NCBI RefSeq assembly: GCF_015529805.1
Contig: NZ_CP064654.1
Location: 2,170,001-2,234,000, forward strand
Source of the DNA: Qipengyuania soli
Lineage (GTDB): Bacteria > Pseudomonadota > Alphaproteobacteria > Sphingomonadales > Sphingomonadaceae
DNA: 64,000 nt
Direction: 5' to 3'
Under the pieces are notes generated by a model. The model had not been told where the DNA came from. It saw nothing but the letters and a program-made list of their open reading frames with translations, and did not search any database. Positions 39,908-47,586 of this stretch are shown here, one piece after another. How positions within the stretch are numbered: position 1 is the first letter of the stretch; each line of letters begins with the position of its first letter. The position numbers and the translations under genes were made by a program.

Positions 39908-42873
39908 GAATCCTCCCTCACGCGGTTGCCGCGACCGTCACGGATGCCCGAAATCCACGAATGATTGGCCTGCCGCTGGCCGATGAAGTCCCTGAGCGGT
40001 TCCTTCCCGCCGGTGTCCTCGCCCTGCAGGTCCTTGCCGTATTCGAGTGGCCCTTGTGGTCCCTCCATGCGCTTCGCCAGAGGCTCGAACATCGGCCAGG
40101 TTTCGTCCGCCTCTTCCGCGCTGCATTTCTTCAGCCGCACGCGCAGGTCGTACCATGCCGCCTGCCCCGTGACCGGGTCGGAGTTCGAATATTCCTTGCC
40201 GCCTTTTTCCGGCAGCAGTTTTTCGGTGATGATGTGGTTCAAGAGGAAGCCCTTGGTGAATTCGGGACTGTCCTTGTCGAGGCCCCAGGCCCCCTTGCGC
40301 TTGCCGATCGCATTCCAGGTCCACACCACCGAGGGGTTCACGCCGGTGACGAGCCGCACCTGCGCCTTCACCCGCCCGCGCCCGTTCTCGATCCACACCC
40401 AGTCGTCGTCGGCAAGGTCGTGCCTGGAGGCGAGATCGCGATGCATGTGGAGCTTGTTGGCATTGGTGATCTGCCGTAGCCAGGCGTTCTGGCTGCCCCA
40501 GCTGTGGTACATGTGCATGGGCCGCTGCGAGAGTGCGTGGACCGGGAATTCCTCGCCGCCCTCGTCGCGTTCGAGGAAGGGCTGGTACCAGATCGGTAGC
40601 GGGTCGAAGTAGGTCTCGATCCTTGTCCGATGCTCGTCCGGCGGCTGCACCTTCCCATGCCCCTGCGCGGCGAGGCGGAATTTCTGCAGGTCCTCGTTGT
40701 AGAGCTGGAATGTGATCGGGTCGGCATGGCCGATCCATTTCATCTTCGTGGCGTAGTCGAGATATTCGCGATTGGCGTATTTCATGAACTGCGCCGAGAG
40801 CGGCAGTTCCTCGTGCCAGAAGCAGCCGTGCTCGATGTAGCGTTCGAGCTGGTTCGGATTGACCGCACCCACACCCGACTTCGATCCATCCTCGCCGCGC
40901 CAGCCCGATAGCGGGCCGACACCGGGCGAACGCTCGTGATTGACGATGTAATCCTCGTATCCGCCGAGGAATTTGGGCGAGCCGTCGGGATTGGTCATGC
41001 CCGGCAAGCCGAGCCGCGCGCCGAGGTCGAGCAGCACGGTCTGGAACGGCCGCACGTCGCGGTCGAGCGGCAGCACCGGCTGGCGGATCGCGTCGCCCCC
41101 GCCGTGCGCCGAGGAGATCGGCCGGTCGAGCATCGAAATGCAATCCCAGCGCTCGAGATAGGTCGTGTCGGGCAGGATCAGGTCGCAATAGGGCACCGTC
41201 TCCGACCAGAAGGCATCGGAATAGATGATCTTCGGGATGACGTATTCGCCGCTCTCGTCCTTCTTGGTGAAGTACCCCAGCGTCTCGGGGATGTTCATCG
41301 AGCTGTTCCAGGCCATGTTGGCCATGAACATGAACAGCACGTCGATGCCGTAGGGGTCCTTGGTCGCCGCATTGTGCAGCACCATGTGCATCAGGCCATG
41401 GAGCGCGAGCGGGTGCTCCCAGCTATAGGCCTTGTCGATCCGCAACGGGTCGCCGTGCTGGTCGACGATCAGGTCCTCGGGCGAGCGCGGGAAGCCGAGC
41501 GGCGGGCCGTCGAGCGGGACGCCTGCCTCTGCCTTGGGCCATGCCGCCTTGACCCCGGGCGGGATCGGCTTGGGGAAAGGCGCCTTATAGCGCCAGCCAC
41601 CGGGGCAATCGACCGAGCCCAGCAGCGCCTGGAGAATGTGGATCGCGCGGCAGGTATGGAAGCCGTTCGAATGCGCCGAAATACCGCGCATGGCGTGGAA
41701 CGAGACCGGACGCCCGACGAAGTTCTTGTGGCGGCGGCCCCAGGCATCGACCCATGGCTCGTCGATCACGATTTCCTTCTCGAACGCAGTCTCGGCCAGC
41801 TCGGCGGCGATGCGGCGGGTGGTCGCCGCAGGCACGCCAGTCGTCTCTGCCACGGCCTCGGGCGAGAATTCGTCCGCGAGGTAACGCTCGGCGAGGATCT
41901 GGAACGAGGGCACGACCTTGCGGCCATTGACGGTCCGTTCCCCTGCAAAGGCGGGCTTGATGTGGACCGCATTCGCGTGGATCGCCTTGCCCTGCTCGAG
42001 GCACCAGGCAAGCGGCCCGCCATCCTCGTGGCGCAGGAACAGTCCGTCGTCCGCCGCGCCGGGCTCGCGAATGACGAGCCACGGCGCGTTGGAATAGCGG
42101 GCGAGGCTGGCGAAATCGATCTTCTCGGCGCGCAGCAGCTCGTGGATCAGGGCGAAGACGAAGAGCCCGTCGGTGCCCGGACGGATGCCGACCCATTCGT
42201 CGGCGATCGCGGAATAGCCGGTGCGCACCGGATTGACCGAGACAAACTTGGTCCCCGGCCGGGTCTTGAGATTGCCCAGCCCGAGCTTGATCGGGTTGCT
42301 GTCATGGTCGTCGGCGACGCCGAACATCATGTGATAGAGCGTGCGCTCGTAATCGGGCTCGCCGAATTCCCAGAACGCGCCGCCCAGGGTGTAGAGCCCA
42401 CCGGCTGCCATGTTGACCGAGCAGAACCCGCCGTGCGCGGCGAAATTGTGGGTGCCGAACTGCGTCGCCCACCAGCCGGTCAGCGATTGCGACTGGTCGC
42501 GCCCGGTGAAGAAGGCGAGTTTGGCCGGGTCCTTGCGCCGCACTTCCCCGAGCCATTCGGTCGCCAGCCCCAGCGCCTCGTCCCACTCGATTTCCCTGAA
42601 CTCGCCCGAACCTCGCTCGCCCACGCGCAACAGCGGCTTGGTCAGCTTGGCAGGCGAATACTGGTGCATGATCCCGGCGCTGCCCTTGGCGCAGAGCACG
42701 CCCTTGTTGACCGGGTGATCGGGGTTGCCCTCGATATAGCGGATCGCACCGTTCTTGAGGTGGACCTTGATGCCGCAGCGGCAGGCGCACATGTAGCATG
42801 TGCTCGTTTTCACCTCGTCCGACACTTCGGGCGACAGGCCGACCTCTTCCCGGACGGTCTCGAACGGATTCAC
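39904..42873 (-). CDS. soeA: SoeA, molybdopterin catalytic subunit of cytoplasmic sulfite:quinone oxidoreductase
   Basis: This DMSO-reductase-family molybdoenzyme of about 989 residues is predicted to oxidise sulfite to sulfate. The N-terminal 4Fe-4S site has Cys26, Cys29, Cys33 and Cys61. A cysteine in HGGFCSVNMAAGG is a candidate molybdenum ligand. No twin-arginine signal is present, which separates it from periplasmic relatives and supports the Soe assignment, as does the B-C gene order. The GTG at 42873 follows GGAGGGAGAG. A TTG at 42894 in frame is less likely. Polysulfide/thiosulfate reductases are the main alternative. Confidence 0.88.
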   Translation of the reverse strand: MNPFETVREEVGLSPEVSDEVKTSTCYMCACRCGIKVHLKNGAIRYIEGNPDHPVNKGVLCAKGSAGIMHQYSPAKLTKPLLRVGERGSGEFREIEWDEALGLATEWLGEVRRKDPAKLAFFTGRDQSQSLTGWWATQFGTHNFAAHGGFCSVNMAAGGLYTLGGAFWEFGEPDYERTLYHMMFGVADDHDSNPIKLGLGNLKTRPGTKFVSVNPVRTGYSAIADEWVGIRPGTDGLFVFALIHELLRAEKIDFASLARYSNAPWLVIREPGAADDGLFLRHEDGGPLAWCLEQGKAIHANAVHIKPAFAGERTVNGRKVVPSFQILAERYLADEFSPEAVAETTGVPAATTRRIAAELAETAFEKEIVIDEPWVDAWGRRHKNFVGRPVSFHAMRGISAHSNGFHTCRAIHILQALLGSVDCPGGWRYKAPFPKPIPPGVKAAWPKAEAGVPLDGPPLGFPRSPEDLIVDQHGDPLRIDKAYSWEHPLALHGLMHMVLHNAATKDPYGIDVLFMFMANMAWNSSMNIPETLGYFTKKDESGEYVIPKIIYSDAFWSETVPYCDLILPDTTYLERWDCISMLDRPISSAHGGGDAIRQPVLPLDRDVRPFQTVLLDLGARLGLPGMTNPDGSPKFLGGYEDYIVNHERSPGVGPLSGWRGEDGSKSGVGAVNPNQLERYIEHGCFWHEELPLSAQFMKYANREYLDYATKMKWIGHADPITFQLYNEDLQKFRLAAQGHGKVQPPDEHRTRIETYFDPLPIWYQPFLERDEGGEEFPVHALSQRPMHMYHSWGSQNAWLRQITNANKLHMHRDLASRHDLADDDWVWIENGRGRVKAQVRLVTGVNPSVVWTWNAIGKRKGAWGLDKDSPEFTKGFLLNHIITEKLLPEKGGKEYSNSDPVTGQAAWYDLRVRLKKCSAEEADETWPMFEPLAKRMEGPQGPLEYGKDLQGEDTGGKEPLRDFIGQRQANHSWISGIRDGRGNRVREDS

Positions 42874-42923
42874 GAACTGACTCTCCCTCCGCAACGCGGT
42901 CCCGGACGGGCGTTACGCGTCCC

Positions 42924-42944
42924 CGCCACACATGTCATGTGGCG
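42924..42944 (-). promoter_or_regulatory. Inverted repeat upstream of soeA
   Basis: CGCCACA (42924-42930) and TGTGGCG (42938-42944) are perfect seven-base arms with a seven-base spacer, centred about 60 bases before the soeA start. It resembles a repressor or activator site and differs from the ATTAG-type palindromes of the other sulfur promoters. Confidence 0.45.
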
Positions 42945-42996
42945 CATGCCCTGCTGTATGTCTACCGTTGGACTTTTGGTTCCTGCGCGGTCCGGG

Positions 42997-43012
42997 CGAA
43001 GCCTTGGCTTCG
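42997..43012 (-). other. Short hairpin between fadL-type gene and soeA
   Basis: CGAAGCC (42997-43003) and GGCTTCG (43006-43012) can form a seven-base stem 34 bases past the fadL-type stop. No T-tract follows on the minus strand. It may be a weak terminator or an RNA-processing point. Confidence 0.3.
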
Positions 43013-43045
43013 GGGCGGGCCGCGACCTGGCAAAAGCTATCGACC

Positions 43046-44338
43046 TCAGAGCTTGAATTTGAGGCCCACCGTCAATTCGAGCTGGTTCATCTCGATCTTG
43101 ATGTCTCGCCCGGGATTGGGTCCGAGCGGGGTGATCTCGATCCCGTTCACGCTTTCGTTGGGCGCGTACATCACCGCGAATTCGAGATCGGTGCTCGAAC
43201 CGAGGCCGAAGCTGGCGCCAGCGGTGAAGTGGTTCTGGACCACGCCCGGAGCGAGCACGTTGACCGTTACGTCGCCGCCGGAGATCGGCTGCGAATTGTG
43301 CGAATAGCCGACACGGAAAGCGGTCCGGTCGTCGGGTCGGTATTCGGCACCGATCTTCCAGGCGTCGACATCGTCCCAGCCGAAGCCGGGCCCGCCGTCC
43401 GAACCGAACGGTTGCTGCACCGTCATCGGATTATGCACCGCAGGAACGTCGGAATAGTTGATCCGGCGATAGTCGGCCATCAGCGTCAGCTGCGGCGTCG
43501 CATCGACTGCCACGCCAACCTGCCAGCTGGACGGGATATCGAAGCTGCCCTGACCTTCGAACAGTCCGGCATATTCGTCGAACCTGCTCATGTTGAACTT
43601 GGTCTGGTACGCGCCGCCGACGCGGAAGCCGGGGGCGGGTTCGACCTCGATGCCGATACGCCCGCCGAAACCGGTGGAGTAGGACTGGCCGTTGTCGGAC
43701 AGTTTCGCCGGATCCTGCGACACGCCGCCAAACGCCATGATGCCACGGCCGCGGAAACGCTGGAGCGCGAAGATCGGCGAGACACCGACCTTCACCGCGC
43801 CGAAATCGTGCGCATAGGCGGCAGCGAAGAACATCTGGATGAGGTTCACACCCGACTTGCCGCCGCAGAACACGCCGTTCGTCGCCGGAAACGGGGGTGA
43901 TGCGCAAGCCGGATTGGCAACCGCGCTATAGTTGGTGTTGAGGCCGCCATTGCCGCTCAGCGAAAAGCCCAGCGTCCCCGCGTCGCCGACCTTGTAGGCC
44001 ATGGCGAAGTTCGGGATGGGGAAGATGTCCACATTGCTGTCGGTCTTGCCGTCGGGGAGGAATCCCGGCCCGCCGGTGACCACGAAATCGCGGTTCGGGT
44101 TGAACAGTGAAATGGCGACGTCGATCTCGCTATGCTCGAGACCGGCAATACCTGCAGGATTGAGGTTGATTGCCGTCGCATCGCGGGAGTCCGCTACGCC
44201 GGCACCGGCAACCCCCTTGCTACGCGCGCCCACGCCGTTGGAGAAATAGCCTTCGGTCGCGTGAGCCGAGGTGGCTCCGAGTGCCAGTGCGAGAAGCGCA
44301 GCGCAGCTCTTCGCTTGCGCCGAAATGGACATCCTCAT
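43046..44338 (-). CDS. FadL/OmpP1/TodX family outer membrane channel
   Basis: This 430-residue outer membrane beta-barrel is of the FadL family, which brings hydrophobic compounds across the outer membrane. It has a signal peptide (ALLALALGATSAHA), then the conserved N-terminal hatch TEGYFSNGVGARSKGVAGAG and AINLNPAGIAGLE, and a barrel ending in Phe-Lys-Leu. GGGGAG precedes the ATG. It lies between tusA and soeA on the same strand. Fatty acids, aromatics or elemental sulfur are all possible cargos; the location favours a sulfur link (inference). Confidence 0.88.
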   Translation of the reverse strand: MRMSISAQAKSCAALLALALGATSAHATEGYFSNGVGARSKGVAGAGVADSRDATAINLNPAGIAGLEHSEIDVAISLFNPNRDFVVTGGPGFLPDGKTDSNVDIFPIPNFAMAYKVGDAGTLGFSLSGNGGLNTNYSAVANPACASPPFPATNGVFCGGKSGVNLIQMFFAAAYAHDFGAVKVGVSPIFALQRFRGRGIMAFGGVSQDPAKLSDNGQSYSTGFGGRIGIEVEPAPGFRVGGAYQTKFNMSRFDEYAGLFEGQGSFDIPSSWQVGVAVDATPQLTLMADYRRINYSDVPAVHNPMTVQQPFGSDGGPGFGWDDVDAWKIGAEYRPDDRTAFRVGYSHNSQPISGGDVTVNVLAPGVVQNHFTAGASFGLGSSTDLEFAVMYAPNESVNGIEITPLGPNPGRDIKIEMNQLELTVGLKFKL

Positions 44339-44352
44339 CGTGTTCTCCCCGA

Positions 44353-44373
44353 ATTACGTATGTTATTCCGTAT
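44353..44373. promoter_or_regulatory. Direct repeat upstream of the fadL-type gene
   Basis: ATTACGTAT (44353-44361) and ATTCCGTAT (44365-44373) are near-identical nonamers 12 bases apart in an AT-rich patch 15-35 bases before the fadL-type start. The spacing of about one helical turn suits a regulator binding in tandem, or part of the promoter. Confidence 0.4.
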
Positions 44374-44418
44374 TTTACCTCGTCATTTATTCTTGCTGGC
44401 CGGCGTCCCGCTTGCGCG

Positions 44419-44646
44419 TCACACAACCCGTTCGATGATGAAGCGATAGACGCCGCCGTCCTCGCCGCTTTCGAGCAGCTTGTTGCCGGTCGTGCGCGAG
44501 AAGGCCTCGAAGTCCTTCACCGACCCCGGGTCGGTGGCGAGGATCTCGAGCGTCTGTCCGTTGCCGAGTTCCTTCAGCGCCTTCTTGGCCTTGAGGATGG
44601 GGAGCGGGCAATTGAGACCCTTCGCGTCGAGCGTTGCGTCGGCCAT
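44419..44646 (-). CDS. tusA: Sulfur carrier protein TusA
   Basis: This 75-residue sulfurtransferase carries sulfur as a persulfide on Cys13 in the signature LNCPLPILKAKKAL. In sulfur oxidisers TusA passes sulfane sulfur between rhodanese, DsrE proteins and the Dsr or sHdr machinery in the cytoplasm. It lies 15 bases behind dsrE3A on the same strand, a common pairing. Length and motif are textbook. Confidence 0.96.
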   Translation of the reverse strand: MADATLDAKGLNCPLPILKAKKALKELGNGQTLEILATDPGSVKDFEAFSRTTGNKLLESGEDGGVYRFIIERVV

Positions 44647-44661
44647 GAATAATTCTCCGGA

Positions 44662-45168
44662 TTACATGTACAGATTGATGTCGGACTGGAGCGCGGATTC
44701 CATCCAGGTCGCCGCGCCGCCGATCTCGATATCATCGATCATATCTTCCTTCTTCATTTCGAAGAGGTCGAGGGTCATCTGGCAAGCGATCATGCGAACG
44801 TCGGACAGGACGGCGGCCTCGCGCAGTTCCTCGATCGAGGCGACACCCTTCTTCTTGATCATGTTCTTCATCATGGCGGTGGCGCCGCTGGTAACGCCCG
44901 GCAGCATGCCGACCATGTTGGGCATCCCCATGTGCATGCCCATCATCGGCATTTCCATGGCTGGGTTGCCCAGCGGCGAGACCTTGAGGTCGAGCTTCTT
45001 GTTGAGCAGGCCGAGACCATAGAAGGTGAAGAACATCGTCACCTCGACGTCCATTGCCGCAGCCGTCGTGCCGAGGATGAACGGAGGATAGGCCCAGTCG
45101 AGCGTGCCCTTCGTGCAGATGATCGTCATCTTCTTGGTGTTGTTGAGGTCGATACCACCTTCGGCCAT
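44662..45168 (-). CDS. dsrE3A: DsrE3A-type sulfur carrier
   Basis: This 168-residue DsrE-family protein has TIICTKGTLDWAYPPFILGTTAAA, a methionine-rich middle, and a conserved Cys129 in IACQMTLDLFEMKKED, expected to carry sulfur as a persulfide and exchange it with TusA. Two ATG codons are adjacent (45171 and 45168). The second has the better spacing from GGAG. It is co-transcribed with tusA. A second DsrE-type gene lies with the hdr genes. Confidence 0.9.
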   Translation of the reverse strand: MAEGGIDLNNTKKMTIICTKGTLDWAYPPFILGTTAAAMDVEVTMFFTFYGLGLLNKKLDLKVSPLGNPAMEMPMMGMHMGMPNMVGMLPGVTSGATAMMKNMIKKKGVASIEELREAAVLSDVRMIACQMTLDLFEMKKEDMIDDIEIGGAATWMESALQSDINLYM

Positions 45169-45205
45169 CATCTCTCTCCGATCCGGCGCCCCCAAGGCGC
45201 CTGCC

Positions 45206-45226
45206 ATTAGCTATTGCTACATTAGC
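45206..45226. promoter_or_regulatory. Variant ATTAG-type operator between dsrE3A and the deacetylase gene
   Basis: ATTAG (45206-45210), six bases, then CTACAT (45217-45222) resembles the ATTAG-N6-CTAAT palindromes of the other sulfur promoters. It overlaps a second symmetry, GCTA (45210-45213) with TAGC (45223-45226). A full half-site TACATTAG is at 45218-45225. It lies about 40 bases before dsrE3A. Confidence 0.45.
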
Positions 45227-45350
45227 AAATGCGAAACTATAGCAAGGATCGAGGCTTGTCCATAGAACGCCTCGCGAGGGGAGAGTACGACTGCAAGCGA
45301 CGGCTGATCACGTCCGAAAGCCAGCCTTTCCGCGGCTCGCGCGACCCGCG

Positions 45351-46448
45351 GTGTTCATCGGCGGGGAAGTCTACACCCGTCCATCCTTCGGTTCGAACCA
45401 CCCGCTATCCTTTACAAGACAGGGCGCCGTCGTCGCAATGTGCGACTCGCTGGAATGGCTCGAGGCGGATGCTTGCCGCGAGGCCCCGCAAGCTGCGCCC
45501 GAGGTTCTGAGACGCCTGCACGATGCCGCCTACATCGGCGCCCTCAAGTCGGCGAGCGAACTGGGCCGGGTCTCGCCCGAACAGCGCGAGCGCTATCGTT
45601 TCGGGACAATGGAGAACCCGCTCTTCCCTGGCCTGTTCGAACGAGCGGCCTCGACAGTCGGCGGATCGATCCTCGCCGCGCAATTGGCGCTGGAGGGCAA
45701 GGTCGCCTTCCATCCTGCCGGCGGCACGCATCACGGCAAGCGCGATCGCGCGAGCGGCTTCTGCTATTTCAACGACCCCGCCTTCGCGGTCCTGACGTTC
45801 CTCGATGCCGGACTCGAGCGAGTGCTCTACGTCGACGTCGATGCCCATCATGGCGATGGGGTCTTCGAGGCCTTCGCAGGCGACGATCGTGTCGCCTGCG
45901 TTTCGATCCACGAGAATGACCGCTGGCCGAACACCGGCTCGGCTGGCGAGCAGGATCCGCGCACGCTCAACGTGTCCGTGCCCTGGGGCGTCACCGACGA
46001 CGAGTACAATGTCGTCATGGAGCAGCTGGTGCTGCCCTTCGCCACGCGCTTTTCCCCGCAAGCGCTTGTCGTCACATGCGGTGCTGACGCACTGCATGGC
46101 GACCCGCTGTCGAAGATGGAACTGAGCAACGGCGCCCTTTGGCGCGCGGTCCTCCAGCTCGTCGAGGCTGTACCTGCGAGCGTCGTCGTCGGCGGAGGCG
46201 GCTACAATCCCTGGACCACGGTGCGCTGCTGGGCCGGGCTGTGGGGCCTGCTTTCGGGGCGCGAGTTCCCGTCGGAGTTGCCACAACACGCGCGGACTCT
46301 GCTCGAAGGATTCGACTCGGACCTTGTCGACGAGGACGAGATGGAACCCTTCTGGCGCGATTCACTCGCCGACCCGCCGATGCCCGGCGGGACGCGACCG
46401 GAGGTCGTGGAACTGTGCAAGGAAATCGCGGGAGTCCACGGGCTGTGA
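45351..46448 (+). CDS. Histone deacetylase/AcuC superfamily enzyme
   Basis: This is a zinc-dependent deacylase of 365 residues as called. All active-site features are present: GGTHH (His127, His128), GFCYFND, zinc ligands Asp164 and His166 in VDVDAHHGDG and Asp251 in GDPL, and the catalytic Tyr285 in GGGGYNPW. It should therefore be active, removing acyl groups from lysine or a small amine. GTG at 45351 is the only standard start in frame, but it has no Shine-Dalgarno. A CTG at 45291 has an excellent GGAG site and would add a conserved-looking leader. It directly precedes the lipoate-assembly genes. Confidence 0.86.
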   Translation: MFIGGEVYTRPSFGSNHPLSFTRQGAVVAMCDSLEWLEADACREAPQAAPEVLRRLHDAAYIGALKSASELGRVSPEQRERYRFGTMENPLFPGLFERAASTVGGSILAAQLALEGKVAFHPAGGTHHGKRDRASGFCYFNDPAFAVLTFLDAGLERVLYVDVDAHHGDGVFEAFAGDDRVACVSIHENDRWPNTGSAGEQDPRTLNVSVPWGVTDDEYNVVMEQLVLPFATRFSPQALVVTCGADALHGDPLSKMELSNGALWRAVLQLVEAVPASVVVGGGGYNPWTTVRCWAGLWGLLSGREFPSELPQHARTLLEGFDSDLVDEDEMEPFWRDSLADPPMPGGTRPEVVELCKEIAGVHGL

Positions 46449-46466
46449 ACCGTGCAATGGCAGCCC

Positions 46467-46492
46467 TATACATTAGCTTTATCTAATGTATA
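46467..46492. promoter_or_regulatory. Perfect palindromic operator before the lipoate-assembly operon
   Basis: The ten-base arms TATACATTAG (46467-46476) and CTAATGTATA (46483-46492) are perfect inverted repeats around a six-base spacer. They lie 32 bases before the TTG start of the first radical SAM gene. This is the best copy of a motif also seen at 50663, 61962 and, in altered form, 45206. A dimeric winged-helix repressor such as the ArsR protein at 57800 is the likely binder (inference). Confidence 0.7.
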
Positions 46493-46523
46493 ACGAGGCA
46501 GAGTTCGTAAGGAGAGACGGGCT

Positions 46524-47561
46524 TTGGACTGGATGGAAAGACTGGAAGCGATCGAGCCGCTCGAGGATGCGGAGTTCGATCCCTCGCTCGTTTACGCGAT
46601 GGAGGCCAATGCCGCCAAAGCGCTGTCCCGGCCGATCCGCTTCTCCACTCCGACCTTCAAGGAATACCAGAGCGACGAGCTCAAGGGCTGCGGCAAGAAC
46701 AGCTTCCCCGCCTTCTCGATCACGGCGGGCGGCTGTGCGCTCAACTGCGACCATTGCCAGAAGAAGATCCTCGAGCCGATGATCCCCGCGACCAGTCCCG
46801 AGATGCTGGAACAGAAGGTCCGCGACCTCATCATGCTCCAGAACCTGCAAGGCTTCCTGCTGTCGGGCGGGTCCAACCGGCGCAACGAGATCCGCTACGA
46901 ACGCTACCTACCGGTGGTCGAGAAGCTGAAGAACGAATTCCCGCACCTGCGGGTCGCCATCCACACCGCCCTGCTCGACGAAACGCTGGCCAAGAGCATG
47001 GAAAGCGCGGGCGTCGATACCGCGATGATGGACGTCATCGGGGCGCAGGAAACCATCAACCAGGTCTACAAGCTCGACCGCCCGGTCGAGGATTTCGAGG
47101 CCACGCTTGCCGCGCTGTGCGCGACCTCGATGGAGGTCACGCCGCATATCGTTGTCGGCCTGCACTATGGCCAGATTCTCGGCGAGGCGAACGCGCTCGA
47201 TATCATTGCACGGCACGATGTCGGCTCGCTGGTGCTGGTGGTGATCATGCCGTTCTACGCCAAGCCGGGCACCTTCACGACGCCTTCAACTTCGGACGTC
47301 GGGCGCATCTTCATGGAAGCGCGGCGGCGCCTGCCCGACAAGCCGGTGCTGCTTGGCTGTGCCCGCCCGCCGGGCATGCACAAGCGTGTGACCGATGCCT
47401 ATGCGGTCATGGCCGGCCTCGACGGCATCGCCTTCCCCGCCGACGGCGCGGTCGCGGTTTCGCAGGCGATCGGGCGCAGCTTCGAACAGGAACATGCCTG
47501 CTGCTCCATCAAGCTGGGGCAGGCCGGCGAAAAGGCGATCCGCGTCGCCTGCGCCGCATGA
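46524..47561 (+). CDS. Radical SAM lipoyl synthase component (LipS1/LipS2 type, smaller)
   Basis: This 345-residue radical SAM protein has the cluster motif Cys71-x3-Cys75-x2-Cys78 in GGCALNCDHCQKK. It resembles one of the paired LipS1/LipS2 lipoate synthases that insert sulfur into octanoyl-lysine in sHdr-linked pathways; which of the two it is, I leave open. The TTG at 46524 lies nine bases after AAGGAG. The first ATG is three codons later and too far from it. The larger radical SAM gene follows after 25 bases. BioB-like proteins are the alternative, but the context argues against that. Confidence 0.82.
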   Translation: MDWMERLEAIEPLEDAEFDPSLVYAMEANAAKALSRPIRFSTPTFKEYQSDELKGCGKNSFPAFSITAGGCALNCDHCQKKILEPMIPATSPEMLEQKVRDLIMLQNLQGFLLSGGSNRRNEIRYERYLPVVEKLKNEFPHLRVAIHTALLDETLAKSMESAGVDTAMMDVIGAQETINQVYKLDRPVEDFEATLAALCATSMEVTPHIVVGLHYGQILGEANALDIIARHDVGSLVLVVIMPFYAKPGTFTTPSTSDVGRIFMEARRRLPDKPVLLGCARPPGMHKRVTDAYAVMAGLDGIAFPADGAVAVSQAIGRSFEQEHACCSIKLGQAGEKAIRVACAA

Positions 47562-47586
47562 GAGAGAAAACGGGAGAGTATCGCCG

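Noticed and set aside
40936..43056. 706-codon open frame antisense to soeA
   Set aside because: It is a shadow of the molybdoenzyme gene and covers its intergenic region. No domain and no ribosome site was seen.
45229..45510. 93-codon frame starting with ATG before the deacetylase
   Set aside because: It overlaps the deacetylase in a different frame and shows no family similarity. The deacetylase active site settles the frame.
46524..47561. Biotin synthase BioB
   Set aside because: It is a radical SAM protein, but it lacks obvious BioB features and is paired with a second radical SAM gene and a lipoate ligase, which fits LipS1/LipS2 better.
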